Shown here: piece after piece, positions 1-8,961 of the stretch
Position numbering within the stretch: the stretch's first letter is position 1
Layout of the letters: every line of letters begins with the position of its first letter
From: Priestia filamentosa
GTDB lineage: Bacteria; Bacillota; Bacilli; Bacillales; Bacillaceae_H
Reading direction: 5' to 3'
Assembly (NCBI RefSeq): GCF_900177535.1
Contig: NZ_FXAJ01000002.1
Coordinates: forward strand, 1,219,711-1,283,710
DNA length: 64,000 bases
Translations under genes and position numbers: made by a program
The notes under the pieces: model-generated
Databases searched by the model: none
Told to the model about the DNA's origin: nothing
What the model saw: the letters and a program-made list of their open reading frames with translations, nothing else

Positions 1-35
1 TTGACAAGCTAAAAGTAAGAATGAATAGATAAGGA

Positions 36-67
36 GCCCATGTAATAGAGAGCTCTATTATATGGGC
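36..67. repeat. Inverted repeat, terminator-like
   Basis: A 15-bp stem (one G-U pair) around a 2-nt loop. It lies beyond the stop of the minus-strand regulator gene. No clear T-run follows on either strand, so function as a terminator is only likely. Confidence 0.4.
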
Positions 68-111
68 CAATATTTCAAGTTATGGAAACATTACTAATAC
101 AAGTTCAGTTT

Positions 112-789
112 TTATTTAAAATAATGTGGATGCTCTTTCTTTAATAATTCTCTGTCTATAATAACAAGTTTTAAATGCTCTTCCATTAGTTGTTCAGCTT
201 CTTGTACATCATGTTTTTGTATCGCTTTAAAAATACTTTCATGTTGAAGCAAAATACCATCCCAGTTATAATCTGTGACTAGTCTTAACATTCGACTTCT
301 ATTAAAGTGAACATTCATTTGTTGAATAATTAACCATGTTTTTTCTTTATTACATCCAGCAAAGATCGTTCTATGAAATTCCTCATCTAACTCAAACATT
401 TTTTTATAGTCTTTTTCTTTAATACATATTCTTTGCATATTTAAATTCATTTCTAAAGCAATCATCGTCTCTTTAGGAAGGCACTTACAGGCTAATTTAA
501 TAACAGCCTTTTCAAGTTGTTCCCTCATAAATCTTGCTTCCTCTACAAGATCTAGATCAATTAAGGAAATAAAGGTTCCTCTTTGAGGGTAAATGTCTAA
601 TAACCCTTCTTGAGATAATTTTAAAAAACTCTCCCTTACTGGTGTACGGCTAACTTGGAATTGCTCTGAAATTTCTTTTTCAGAAATATTGGTCCCAGGA
701 GCAAGTTTAAGACTTAATATTTGATCTTTTAACATATGGTAAACTTGTTCTCTAGTAGAAATGCTTTGATTTTTTAAGTTCATATTCAT
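112..789 (-). CDS. GntR-family regulator (FadR/FCD type)
   Basis: 225-residue DNA-binding regulator. The N-terminal winged helix-turn-helix (about residues 10-75) contains the GntR signature region ISEKEISEQFQVSRTPVRES. The helical C-terminal part (about 90-215) has spaced Asp/His residues, as in FCD ligand-binding domains. The ATG is preceded by AAAGGAGT. It is divergent from two Gfo/Idh/MocA oxidoreductases. Two copies of one operator-like motif sit in the intergenic region, so it probably represses both itself and the oxidoreductases until an unknown sugar- or polyol-derived effector is present. Family is sure; ligand is unknown. Confidence 0.9.
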   Translation of the reverse strand: MNMNLKNQSISTREQVYHMLKDQILSLKLAPGTNISEKEISEQFQVSRTPVRESFLKLSQEGLLDIYPQRGTFISLIDLDLVEEARFMREQLEKAVIKLACKCLPKETMIALEMNLNMQRICIKEKDYKKMFELDEEFHRTIFAGCNKEKTWLIIQQMNVHFNRSRMLRLVTDYNWDGILLQHESIFKAIQKHDVQEAEQLMEEHLKLVIIDRELLKKEHPHYFK

Positions 790-812
790 CGTCTATACTC
801 CTTTCACTAACA

Positions 813-832
813 TACTACCATACAAGTATATT
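813..832. promoter_or_regulatory. Candidate GntR operator O1
   Basis: The motif TACTACCATACAAGTATATT, about 25 bp upstream of the gntR start. It matches the motif at 995-1014 in 18 of 20 positions and contains the near-palindrome ATACnAGTAT. The position suits autorepression. Confidence 0.55.
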
Positions 833-957
833 AAAGCAACATATATTTTTTGATTATTCTGTTTTTATTCTGTTTATATCTCGAGATTTTGAGAATCCCT
901 AAAAAGATTCTTAAGATAGAGACCACAGGGCCTCAAAAATAAAAAACTAAAAAAGTA

Positions 958-986
958 TTCAAAATTCAGAATATTTATATTATAAT
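958..986 (+). promoter_or_regulatory. SigA-type promoter for the oxidoreductase pair
   Basis: TTCAAA (958-963), a 17-bp spacer and a perfect TATAAT (981-986). Operator O2 starts 9 bp after the -10 box and so covers the start site. Confidence 0.55.
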
Positions 987-994
987 ACATTTTG

Positions 995-1014
995 TACTAC
1001 CATACTAGTATATC
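995..1014. promoter_or_regulatory. Candidate GntR operator O2
   Basis: Second copy of the operator-like motif, with the perfect palindrome ATACTAGTAT. It overlaps the predicted transcription start of the oxidoreductase genes, a classical repressor position. Confidence 0.6.
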
Positions 1015-1064
1015 TATAAACGATCAGTAGGAAATACCTTTTAAAATCTGAGTTAACGTTTTTT

Positions 1065-1078
1065 TGAAAGCGCTATCT
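1065..1078 (+). promoter_or_regulatory. Candidate cre site (CcpA)
   Basis: TGAAAGCGCTATCT matches the cre consensus TGWAANCGNTNWCA at 13 of 14 positions. It lies between the promoter and the first oxidoreductase gene, where CcpA would block elongation, implying carbon catabolite repression. Confidence 0.55.
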
Positions 1079-1126
1079 GCATCTTTGTTTTAAAAAACCA
1101 CTTTCTTACAGAAAGGAAAGATTCAT

Positions 1127-2293
1127 ATGACGAACATTGCCATTATAGGAACTGGATCTATTTCAAAATCACATATTGAAGCTTATCTCGAAATGCCTGG
1201 AAGTTGTACAATTGTAGCTATGTCTGATATTTATCCTGAAAAGGCTGGAAGTTTGGCAAAAAAATATAATTTAGAAGTCAAAGTTGTTGCTGACTACAAA
1301 GAGTTACTAAATGATTCTAATATTGATGCTGTGTCTATCTGTACCCCTCCTTATATGCATGCGGCTATTGCTATCGATTTTCTTAAAGCAGGAAAACATG
1401 TTTTAGTAGAAAAACCTATGGCTTCTTCCTTACAAGAATGTGATGAAATGATAAAAGCAGCTATTGAGAGTCAGAAACTTTTATCGGTGGTTGCTCAAAA
1501 TAGGTTTTTAACTCCCATTATGAGATTAAAACATGTACTCGATCAAAAAATGATTGGAAAAGTTGCTCATGCTCAAGTTGATTCGTTATGGTGGCGCGGA
1601 CATAGTTACTATGACTTATGGTGGAGAGGCACATGGGAAAAAGAAGGTGGAGGTTGCACACTAAATCATGCAGTACATCATATTGACATGTTGCAATGGA
1701 TGTTAGGATTGCCAACTGATATTTTTGCCGTAACTAGCAATGCTCTACATGATAATGCAGAAGTTGAAGACCTATCTGTTGCTGTACTTCGTTATGACAA
1801 TGGCAGTTTAGCTCAAGTAACAAGCTCTGTTGTCCATCATGGAGAAGAACAGCAACTTATTTTCCAAGGTGAAAAAGCAAGAATATCTGTTCCTTGGAAA
1901 GTAACAGCTCAAGTATCTAAAGAAAATGGATTTCCTCAAGAAAAAAATGATGAAGATTTAGAAAATCAAATTCACGAAGCTTTTGATCAATATCCAGAGC
2001 TACAATTTGAAGGTCATACTGGTCAAATAAACAACTTCTTAATGGCAATTCAAAAAGGTGAAGAACTTTTAATTGATGGAACCGAAGGAAGAAAAACGCT
2101 TGAACTCATTACAGCTATTTATAAATCAGCAAATTTAGGAGTAAATGTAAAGCTCCCTCTTTTATCAGATGATTCGTTTTATACACGTGAAGGGATGCTA
2201 GCCAATGTTAAACATTTTTATGAGAAAAAAAGCAGCGTAGAAAATTTCTCAGATGATACGATAACAGTCGGAAGAGATTATAAAAAGGGATAA
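1127..2293 (+). CDS. Gfo/Idh/MocA family oxidoreductase
   Basis: 388-residue NAD(P)-dependent dehydrogenase of the glucose-fructose oxidoreductase/inositol dehydrogenase/MocA family. The N-terminal Rossmann fold starts with AIIGTGSISKSH. The cofactor-domain motif EKP is at residues 95-97. A C-terminal alpha/beta domain contains the GGGCTLNHAVHHID segment with the catalytic-type His. ATG follows AGAAAGGAAAG. It is first in a two-gene unit with a second family member and faces a GntR regulator. It probably oxidises a cyclic sugar or polyol; the substrate cannot be read from sequence. Confidence 0.85.
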   Translation: MTNIAIIGTGSISKSHIEAYLEMPGSCTIVAMSDIYPEKAGSLAKKYNLEVKVVADYKELLNDSNIDAVSICTPPYMHAAIAIDFLKAGKHVLVEKPMASSLQECDEMIKAAIESQKLLSVVAQNRFLTPIMRLKHVLDQKMIGKVAHAQVDSLWWRGHSYYDLWWRGTWEKEGGGCTLNHAVHHIDMLQWMLGLPTDIFAVTSNALHDNAEVEDLSVAVLRYDNGSLAQVTSSVVHHGEEQQLIFQGEKARISVPWKVTAQVSKENGFPQEKNDEDLENQIHEAFDQYPELQFEGHTGQINNFLMAIQKGEELLIDGTEGRKTLELITAIYKSANLGVNVKLPLLSDDSFYTREGMLANVKHFYEKKSSVENFSDDTITVGRDYKKG

Positions 2294-2360
2294 ATATAAT
2301 CATTTAATGTCATGTATCTAAACCTTATCACAAACTCTAAAATGTTTTTTAGGAGGAAAA

Positions 2361-3461
2361 ATGATGAAAAAAAACGATGGAATGAATTATGCTCCTAAAG
2401 GAAAAAGTGCTCCTGTTGTTACAGAGGGACAATTTATCATTGCAGCTATCGGTCTTGATCATGGCCATATCTACGGGATGTGTAATGGATTAATTGAAGC
2501 TGGTGCTACACTAAAATGGGTATATGACAAAGATTCAAAAAAGGTAGCAGAATTTTGTAAAACATATCCTCAAGTACAGCCAGCTCAAAGTGAAAAAGAA
2601 ATTCTTGAAGATTCTGATGTAAAACTTGTAGCAGGTGCAACAATTACATCTGAGCGCTGTGATTTAGGATTACGTGTGTTAGATTATGGTAAACACTATT
2701 TTACTGATAAATCCCCCTTTACAACATTAGAACAATTAGAGTTAGCACGTAAGAAAACCGCTGAAACGGGACTTAAATGGGCTGTTTATTATAGTGAACG
2801 GTTACATGTAGAAAGTGCAGTATTTGCTGGGCAATTGATTGAACAAGGAGCCATTGGGAAAGTAGTCCAAGTTCTTGGAACTGGTCCACATCGTAGTAAT
2901 GTAGAAAGCAGACCAAGCTGGTTTTTTGAAAGGGAATATTATGGGGGGATCCTATGTGATATTGGCAGCCATCAAATTGAACAGTTTCTCTTCTATTCAG
3001 GTGCACAAGATGCCAAAGTCGTACATAGCAAAATTGGCAATTACAAGCATCATCAGTATCCTGAATTTGAAGACTTCGGCGATGCAACTTTAATCGCTGA
3101 TAATGGGGCTACAAATTATTTCAGAGTAGACTGGCTTACTCCTGATGGACTTAAAACTTGGGGAGATGGACGTACAACTATTCTTGGAACAGACGGATAC
3201 ATTGAAATTCGCAAATATATTGATATAGCTAGAGACGAAGATGGAGATCACTTATACCTAGTAAACCATGATACAGAGCACCATTTTTCTTTAAATGGAA
3301 AAGTAGGATTTCCTTACTTTGGTGAACTCATATTAGATTGTTTAAATGATACGGAAAATGCTATGACTCAAGAACATACCTTTAAAGCTGCCGAACTGTG
3401 CTTAGTTGCACAACGAGACGCCCTCTATGTAAATGATGAATTTAAAGTAAATAGAGTTTAA
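2361..3461 (+). CDS. Gfo/Idh/MocA family protein, atypical motifs
   Basis: 366 residues, 67 bp after the preceding family member, with a strong AGGAGG site. The Rossmann strand is recognisable, but the glycine-rich turn reads GLDHGHIYG rather than GxGxxG, and the usual EKP is replaced by DKSP (residues 116-119). The C-terminal domain has CDIGSHQIEQ with a candidate catalytic His. The divergence suggests a different step from its neighbour, such as a second oxidation or epimerisation, or a non-redox role. No transporter or kinase accompanies the pair, so the pathway is incomplete here. Confidence 0.75.
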   Translation: MMKKNDGMNYAPKGKSAPVVTEGQFIIAAIGLDHGHIYGMCNGLIEAGATLKWVYDKDSKKVAEFCKTYPQVQPAQSEKEILEDSDVKLVAGATITSERCDLGLRVLDYGKHYFTDKSPFTTLEQLELARKKTAETGLKWAVYYSERLHVESAVFAGQLIEQGAIGKVVQVLGTGPHRSNVESRPSWFFEREYYGGILCDIGSHQIEQFLFYSGAQDAKVVHSKIGNYKHHQYPEFEDFGDATLIADNGATNYFRVDWLTPDGLKTWGDGRTTILGTDGYIEIRKYIDIARDEDGDHLYLVNHDTEHHFSLNGKVGFPYFGELILDCLNDTENAMTQEHTFKAAELCLVAQRDALYVNDEFKVNRV

Positions 3462-3645
3462 AAATTAAGAGTTACTTTAAACTCTGACGCAAAAACTTCG
3501 AAATAACTACTTAAATCAAATATTCTAGTTCGCCTTTGTGCAAACATCCTGACTTTCTCTTGAATCTACATGTTTTAAATTCCTTTGGACATACTGTTTA
3601 TGTATCTTTTATACCAATGACAGTATATAACAAGGAGGAATAAAT

Positions 3646-3921
3646 ATGTTAAATGAAAATCAGTCTGTACAGGAGAAAATGGAAAGCTTGTGGCACACAA
3701 CTTGTGGAACGTGGGAAAACTGTAATGAATCTACTGTTCAAGCCTTTTTATCGGAGTGTGAACAACATAGTATCGATCCTCAATTTTGCATGAATTGGAT
3801 TCAGCAGAACAAAGATAAAATCCCGAACTGGTCCGCTGTTTCGGATACAACACGAGAATGGGTCAATGAACATACTTCTACTGGTTCTCCTATTTCTATG
3901 TCAAATCAAAATAATGAGTAA
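3646..3921 (+). CDS. Hypothetical protein, 91 aa
   Basis: Not recognised. A small, Gln/Asn-rich soluble protein with several Trp and Cys residues (WHTTCGTWENC near residues 16-26). No signal peptide or membrane segment. A near-perfect AAGGAGGAA site precedes the ATG. It is monocistronic and ends in a strong hairpin. The translation signals support it as real; no function is proposed. Confidence 0.65.
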   Translation: MLNENQSVQEKMESLWHTTCGTWENCNESTVQAFLSECEQHSIDPQFCMNWIQQNKDKIPNWSAVSDTTREWVNEHTSTGSPISMSNQNNE

Positions 3922-3957
3922 ATCAAAAAGAGAGTCTTAAGACTCTCTTTTTGATTT
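3920..3957. terminator. Bidirectional terminator
   Basis: Perfect 38-bp palindrome with an AAAAAGAGAGTCTT arm and a T-rich far arm. It lies between the convergent 91-aa gene and the M20 amidohydrolase. Confidence 0.8.
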
Positions 3958-4014
3958 ACGAAAATGAAGAATATGAGCTGTTGTTCTTTTGGTAAGATGA
4001 TCCATAGCGATTGG

Positions 4015-5205
4015 TTATTCATTGGTTTTACAATAACTGCAAATAACAGTCCCAACTGCTTTGGCTGCTACTAAAAGGGCCTCTTCATCAATATCAAATT
4101 TCGGATGGTGGTTGAAATAAGGCTTTTCTACGCCTTTAGGTGTACAGCAGATATAAAAGAAACAAGCTGGAAACTTTTTTGCATAATGGGCAAAGTCTTC
4201 TGATGGCGATAATTTAGGAAACTCTTTTACTTCTTTAATGTCTCTATCATTTGTATTTTTCAAAGCCATTTCCACCATCTTTGTTAATTCTGGATTATTA
4301 TATAGCGGTGGATAGTCAGGCGTATAAGTTAACTCACATGTTACATTAAATTCCTCTTCTATTCCTTTTGCAATACGACGAATTTCTTTTTCAATTAATT
4401 CCCGCGTTTTTTCAGTCATGCCCCTTACATCACCTTCAAGTTCCACCTTATCTTTAATCACGTTAAATGTACCTTTGCCATCAAAAGAACCGATTGTGAC
4501 AACACCCATGTCAAACGGATTTAATCGTCGACTAATAACGGTTTGAACAGCTGTTACAAAATGTGCACCAGCTACAATAGCATCATTTGCTAGATGGGGA
4601 GAAGAACCGTGTCCCCCTATCCCTTGTACTTTTAATTTAAAGTATGCTCGCCCTGGAAAAACGTATCCACTATTATATCCAACTATCCCTACAGGTCCAA
4701 GAGGTAATAAATGAACACCAAAAATATGATCTAAATCATCAAGTAAACCTGACTCAATCATACCAATTGCCCCACCAGGCGGTACTTCTTCAGCTGGTTG
4801 ATGAATAATTTTTATTGTTCCTGGGATTTCATCTTTTAGCTGGATTAAACAATCAGCAAGAATCATTAAATATGCAGTATGTCCATCATGTGCACAGGCA
4901 TGCATAACCCCCGGATTGTTTGACTTGAATGGTACATCCGTTTCTTCTTGAATAGGAAGAGCATCAAAATCTGCCCGTAAGCCAATCTTTTTTCCTTCTT
5001 TCTCTCCTTTAATCGTTACAATGACGCCATATCCTCCGCCTACATTTGTGTGTATCTCGACATTCTTGCCTTTATAAAACTCTACAATATACTGACTAGT
5101 TTTCTTCTCCTGAAATGATAGTTCCGGATTTCTATGTAGGTATCGCCGGATGTTAATCATCTCATCCTTGCGATTTTCTAACATCTTCATCAATGTTTCT
5201 TTCAT
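4015..5205 (-). CDS. M20 family amidohydrolase
   Basis: 396-residue metallo-amidohydrolase of the M20D group (N-acyl amino acid, hippurate and indole-acetyl amino acid hydrolases). Metal-site motifs are present: GLRADFDALP near residue 75, MHACAHDGH near residue 100 and HQPAEEVPPGGA near residue 135. Length is normal. ATG is preceded by AAGGGGG. It would cleave an amide-linked acyl group from an amino acid in the cytosol. A possible transporter remnant lies just upstream on the same strand. Confidence 0.88.
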   Translation of the reverse strand: MKETLMKMLENRKDEMINIRRYLHRNPELSFQEKKTSQYIVEFYKGKNVEIHTNVGGGYGVIVTIKGEKEGKKIGLRADFDALPIQEETDVPFKSNNPGVMHACAHDGHTAYLMILADCLIQLKDEIPGTIKIIHQPAEEVPPGGAIGMIESGLLDDLDHIFGVHLLPLGPVGIVGYNSGYVFPGRAYFKLKVQGIGGHGSSPHLANDAIVAGAHFVTAVQTVISRRLNPFDMGVVTIGSFDGKGTFNVIKDKVELEGDVRGMTEKTRELIEKEIRRIAKGIEEEFNVTCELTYTPDYPPLYNNPELTKMVEMALKNTNDRDIKEVKEFPKLSPSEDFAHYAKKFPACFFYICCTPKGVEKPYFNHHPKFDIDEEALLVAAKAVGTVICSYCKTNE

Positions 5206-5231
5206 TTTAGTGCCCCCTTCTACTAAATCTT

Positions 5232-5357
5232 TTAATTATTGAGGCTTCTCCTTCTCTGCTTTATTGATTTTTTTGTAATCACAACATGAACAAACTGACT
5301 ATGAATACTAACTACTACTCCAAAGATTGCATTTACAATGGTGCCGAATAATAATAA
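5232..5357 (-). pseudogene. Possible C-terminal remnant of a membrane protein
   Basis: About 40 open codons on the minus strand (LLLFGTIVNAIFGVVVSIHS..., then a basic tail and a stop at 5232-5234), reading like a final membrane helix plus cytoplasmic tail. There is no start codon, and an in-frame stop lies just upstream. Its place ahead of the amidohydrolase suggests a deleted uptake permease. The open frame could be chance. Confidence 0.25.
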
Positions 5358-5552
5358 CTTCTATACTGTTAATTTTTTCTTTCGAAAATGTACCACACTC
5401 TATAAAAGTAATAAGAATCTTTCACATAACTATTGAAGAAACATTTAGGTATAAAGGTAACTTTTACAATCTAGGGTAAAATGCTATCCTATACATAAAC
5501 CATACCGAAAAGGTGAAAAATACAAAAATATTTGGAAAGAGGTGGATAATAA

Positions 5553-7016
5553 GTGAATGATTTTAAAAATAAATACAATAAAAACTATATTAATGGCAAG
5601 TGGATTGATGGAGATACAGAACGTACAGAAGATATTATGAATCCATATGACAATTCGGTCATAACCTCTGTTAAATTAGCATCATTACAACAAGTAAAGG
5701 ATTCATTTAAAATAGCTGAAGCAAAACAAAAAGAATGGGCACATTCACCTGTCAATGATAGAAAAGCGATATTTCGTAAGACAGCTGAATTTCTTCAGGA
5801 TAATCGTGAGGATATTATTCAGATCATTAGTCAAGAAACAGGGGGTACCCTACTTAAATCAGAATTAGAATTGAACCTTTCCATTGATGTACTAAAAGAA
5901 ACGTTTAAATATATGGATGCTGTGGATGAAATAATAGATATCCCTTCGACAATCGAAGGAAAAAGAAATAGAGTTTATCGTCAACCACTTGGCGTCGTTT
6001 CATCCATTTCACCCTTTAACTTTCCAATGAATTTATCACTACGTTCTATTGTTCCAGCTATTGCGCTTGGAAATACAGTTGTTCATAAAGCAGATTTACA
6101 AGTTGGATTAACAGGAGGATCTATCATTGCACGAGCCTTCGATTATGCTGGATTACCAAAGGGCGTATTTCAGTCTATCCTTACGACTCCTGATGAAATT
6201 AAAGATGAAATGTTAGAAAATCCAGTGATACAATTAATTGCTTTTACAGGCTCTACTGGATTTGGGAAACATATAGGGAAAGTAGCTGGAGAAAATCTCA
6301 AACGTGTTGCATTAGAGCTTGGTGGAAATAACCCATTTATCGTTCTTCAAGATGCAGATGTTAATAAAGCTGTTGATGCAGCTATTTTTGGGAAGTTTAT
6401 GCATCAAGGACAAATTTGCATGTGTATTAATCGACTTATCGTACATAAAGATTTATATGAAGACTTTGCGAATAAATTTATGGAAAGAGCTTCAAAGCTG
6501 CCGTACGGAGATCAAACAAATCGGGATACAGTAATTGGTCCACTGATTAATGAAAAACAAATAGAAAGAGTACTTGAATTAATTGAAAAAGCTGAGAAAA
6601 GTGGCAACAAACTAGGGCTGAGAGGCAAACGAATAGGAAACGTGTTAACTCCATTTGTATTTGTTGATGTAAATAATTCTGATGAAATTGCTCAAACAGA
6701 ATTATTTTCCCCGGTCGTTTCAATTATCAAAGCTGAATCGGATGATCATGCAATTGAATTAGCTAATGATACTATCTATGGCCTAAGTTCTGCTATATTT
6801 ACTTCTGATTTAAAAAAAGGCGAAGAATATGGATTGAAAATTGACAGCGGGATGACACATATAAATGATCAAACTGTAAATGATGCATCTAATATACCGT
6901 TTGGCGGTAATAAGCAAAGTGGTCTAGGAAGGTTTGGAAACCCATGGATAATTGATGAATTTACAAAGTTAAAATGGATCTCTGTCCAAGATAAATATCG
7001 AGAATTTCCGTTTTAA
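5553..7016 (+). CDS. Aldehyde dehydrogenase (benzaldehyde/vanillin-type)
   Basis: 487-residue NAD(P)+-dependent aldehyde dehydrogenase. It has the oxyanion-region segment SPFNFPMN near residue 153, the cofactor motif FTGSTGFGKH near 231, the general base in LELGG (Glu255) and the catalytic Cys289 in GQICMC. Overall it resembles the YfmT/aromatic aldehyde branch. The GTG start is set by AGAGGTGG seven bases upstream; no in-frame ATG is nearby. It is monocistronic and divergent from the amidohydrolase. The substrate is probably an aromatic or medium-chain aldehyde, by inference. Confidence 0.9.
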   Translation: MNDFKNKYNKNYINGKWIDGDTERTEDIMNPYDNSVITSVKLASLQQVKDSFKIAEAKQKEWAHSPVNDRKAIFRKTAEFLQDNREDIIQIISQETGGTLLKSELELNLSIDVLKETFKYMDAVDEIIDIPSTIEGKRNRVYRQPLGVVSSISPFNFPMNLSLRSIVPAIALGNTVVHKADLQVGLTGGSIIARAFDYAGLPKGVFQSILTTPDEIKDEMLENPVIQLIAFTGSTGFGKHIGKVAGENLKRVALELGGNNPFIVLQDADVNKAVDAAIFGKFMHQGQICMCINRLIVHKDLYEDFANKFMERASKLPYGDQTNRDTVIGPLINEKQIERVLELIEKAEKSGNKLGLRGKRIGNVLTPFVFVDVNNSDEIAQTELFSPVVSIIKAESDDHAIELANDTIYGLSSAIFTSDLKKGEEYGLKIDSGMTHINDQTVNDASNIPFGGNKQSGLGRFGNPWIIDEFTKLKWISVQDKYREFPF

Positions 7017-7076
7017 TAGGGTGAAGAATATTCTTCATTTCCTCCCTTCTTATTGTTTAGTCATACGCAAAAATAA

Positions 7077-7108
7077 AACTCATGGAACTAGTAAAAGTTC
7101 CATGAGTT
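7077..7108 (-). terminator. Terminator of the CotF-family gene
   Basis: Perfect 13-bp stem (AACTCATGGAACT) with a 6-nt loop. On the minus strand the stem is followed by a T-rich run. Confidence 0.75.
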
Positions 7109-7129
7109 CTCTTCATTAATGAATAAATA

Positions 7130-7771
7130 TTAATGAGTTGTATTGTTATTTGGCATGTTTTGCTGCCCTTGAGCAGGTGCATATGCATTTAACATTTGTT
7201 GCATATCTTGTTGCGCAAGTTGTGGTACTTGATAATAATGATGTTTGTTTTGATAAAGAGAGAGCTCATATGCCATTTCAATACTATTTGGGATAGAATC
7301 TGCAAGCACACGGCGCACAACTGGATTAGTTGTTTCAAGAGCTGCTGTTGTTTTCATTGTTGCACATGACTTTACAGAGCCAAGCATACAGCTTGAAACA
7401 CATTCATCTGTAATTTCATTTACGGATTGTAAAGGCTTCTTAGGCTGAGATGGCTTAAGACCATATACAAAGTCATTACCTTGCTTCATCTTATAACTCT
7501 GTGTTGGTTTAGAAGGATCTTGGCCACTTTTAAAACATTCTACTGTTGTATTGTACTCATCTTGAATAAATTGATATTGGCGTTCCAAAATATCTTTTAA
7601 TTCAGGATCTTGTACATGTTGACGTAACAACGTATAAGAATTCAGAGTACCAATTGTTCCTGATAATACTTCTTGCACATCAAAGACTTCATGGCCACCA
7701 TGATTCATATGTTGTGAAATATCCCCCGTGTGCATGTTTTGATGTGTTTGACCTTGTTGATTTTGCATCAT
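7130..7771 (-). CDS. CotF-family spore coat protein
   Basis: 213 residues with a Gln/His-rich N-terminus and a central helical CotF domain (about 30-185). The domain includes NSYTLLRQHVQDPELKDIL and the repeated MAYELSLYQNKHHYY-type helices of this ferritin-like coat family (CotF/YhcQ). Cys pairs at about 125-136 could crosslink. The C-terminus is Gln/Asn-rich. ATG-ATG follows AAAGGAGGAG. It is likely made in the mother cell and deposited in the inner coat. No convincing SigE or SigK promoter was found by eye. Confidence 0.85.
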   Translation of the reverse strand: MMQNQQGQTHQNMHTGDISQHMNHGGHEVFDVQEVLSGTIGTLNSYTLLRQHVQDPELKDILERQYQFIQDEYNTTVECFKSGQDPSKPTQSYKMKQGNDFVYGLKPSQPKKPLQSVNEITDECVSSCMLGSVKSCATMKTTAALETTNPVVRRVLADSIPNSIEMAYELSLYQNKHHYYQVPQLAQQDMQQMLNAYAPAQGQQNMPNNNTTH

Positions 7772-8036
7772 TTAAAACTCCTCCTTTTAGAACCATATTT
7801 TCGCAGTTAGTATAAAACAACAAACCAAAATTATTCCTTATAAAAATAATGGAATAAGGTAAGGCGATTTTTTTAGTTTTAAATGATACATACTATTTTA
7901 TAGATGAGGGAAAAGAAGACAACATGCGGTTAGAAAGGAGTCATCCCCTTATAAAAAAAGAAGTCTACTTTTCTATCTTCCTCTTTCCCCTTATTTTTCA
8001 GATATAGTCTTCTGTAGTTTCTTCAAAAAAAGCCAT
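7772..8036. other. Intergenic, no gene seen
   Basis: AT-rich stretch between two minus-strand genes. A 27-codon plus-strand frame (start near 7924) has no clean ribosome binding site and is not called. Confidence 0.5.
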
Positions 8037-8076
8037 CATAAAAATCCGTAAACAAACCTGTTTACGGATTTTTATG
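8037..8076 (-). terminator. Terminator of the DUF421 gene
   Basis: Perfect 18-bp stem with the loop AACC and A/T-rich outer ends, placed beyond the stop of the minus-strand DUF421 gene. Confidence 0.7.
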
Positions 8077-8157
8077 ATTTACTTCGTGAAAAGTATAGTT
8101 AAAGACTTCTCTATTTTTATTAGGAGGTAATTTCTCTCACCATTATTTAAATAGTGG

Positions 8158-8880
8158 TCAATGAATAACATCCGGCTTAATAACTGGATTAGAATCATAA
8201 AGTGAAACATACATTTCATTTCGCTCATTAACAGAAGCTAAGAAAATACGATTTATATCTTTAATCCCCTTCTTTTCCAATTCTTTATTTAACCATTCTT
8301 CTGTCAAATGTAAGTCTGTTAGTACTTTTCTATACACTTTCCCTTCAATCACAACAGGATAAGCAATCCCATCAAGATTTTTTTCAATACCTAAATCATT
8401 TACCGTTACAATATCGTTAGCAGGATGTTTATAAACCGTTAACTTCCCGTTTGATTCAATAATACCAAGATGAACATGTGTTATATCAAAAACTCCGTTT
8501 TCTCTTAACATTTGCAAGATATTATCAAGTGAATAGCGTATCTTTTTTATATTAGTTCTTGATATTTGACCATCTTTAATAACAACCGTTGGGTCAAATG
8601 TAATAAGCTTTCCAAATCTTCGAAATGAGATGGCCGACTTTGCGATAATACGTTGAAGAAAAGCAATTAAAACAATAGCTATAGCTGTATGAATATGTTC
8701 AACATTTGGATCTGCAATATCCGCTCCAACAACAGATCCTAATACAAGAACAACAAGAAAATCAAAAACAGGAAGTTCTCCAATTGCCCTTCTCCCCATT
8801 ACAAGCGTTACAACTAAAAGTAAAGGGATAATTGTGACTATTCTCCCAAAGATAAGCATTAGCTCTTTTAAAAATTCCAT
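8158..8880 (-). CDS. DUF421 (YetF/YcaP-like) membrane protein
   Basis: 240 residues. About three membrane segments lie in the first 85 residues (including IVTIIPLLLVVTLVMGRRAIG), then a soluble domain typical of DUF421/YetF_C, with the LETNGK-like segment ESNGKLTVY near residue 145. Role unknown; family members are often linked to sporulation or stress. The start is unusual: GGGGAGG ends only 2 nt before the ATG, so translation may be weak or start elsewhere. A second DUF421 gene lies at 48497-49177. Confidence 0.85.
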   Translation of the reverse strand: MEFLKELMLIFGRIVTIIPLLLVVTLVMGRRAIGELPVFDFLVVLVLGSVVGADIADPNVEHIHTAIAIVLIAFLQRIIAKSAISFRRFGKLITFDPTVVIKDGQISRTNIKKIRYSLDNILQMLRENGVFDITHVHLGIIESNGKLTVYKHPANDIVTVNDLGIEKNLDGIAYPVVIEGKVYRKVLTDLHLTEEWLNKELEKKGIKDINRIFLASVNERNEMYVSLYDSNPVIKPDVIH

Positions 8881-8961
8881 CTCCTCCCCTGCCTTTTCTG
8901 TATAAATATATACTTACTTTTTCCGTAAAGAAAAGGAAACATGTATCATACGTTCTAGAAT

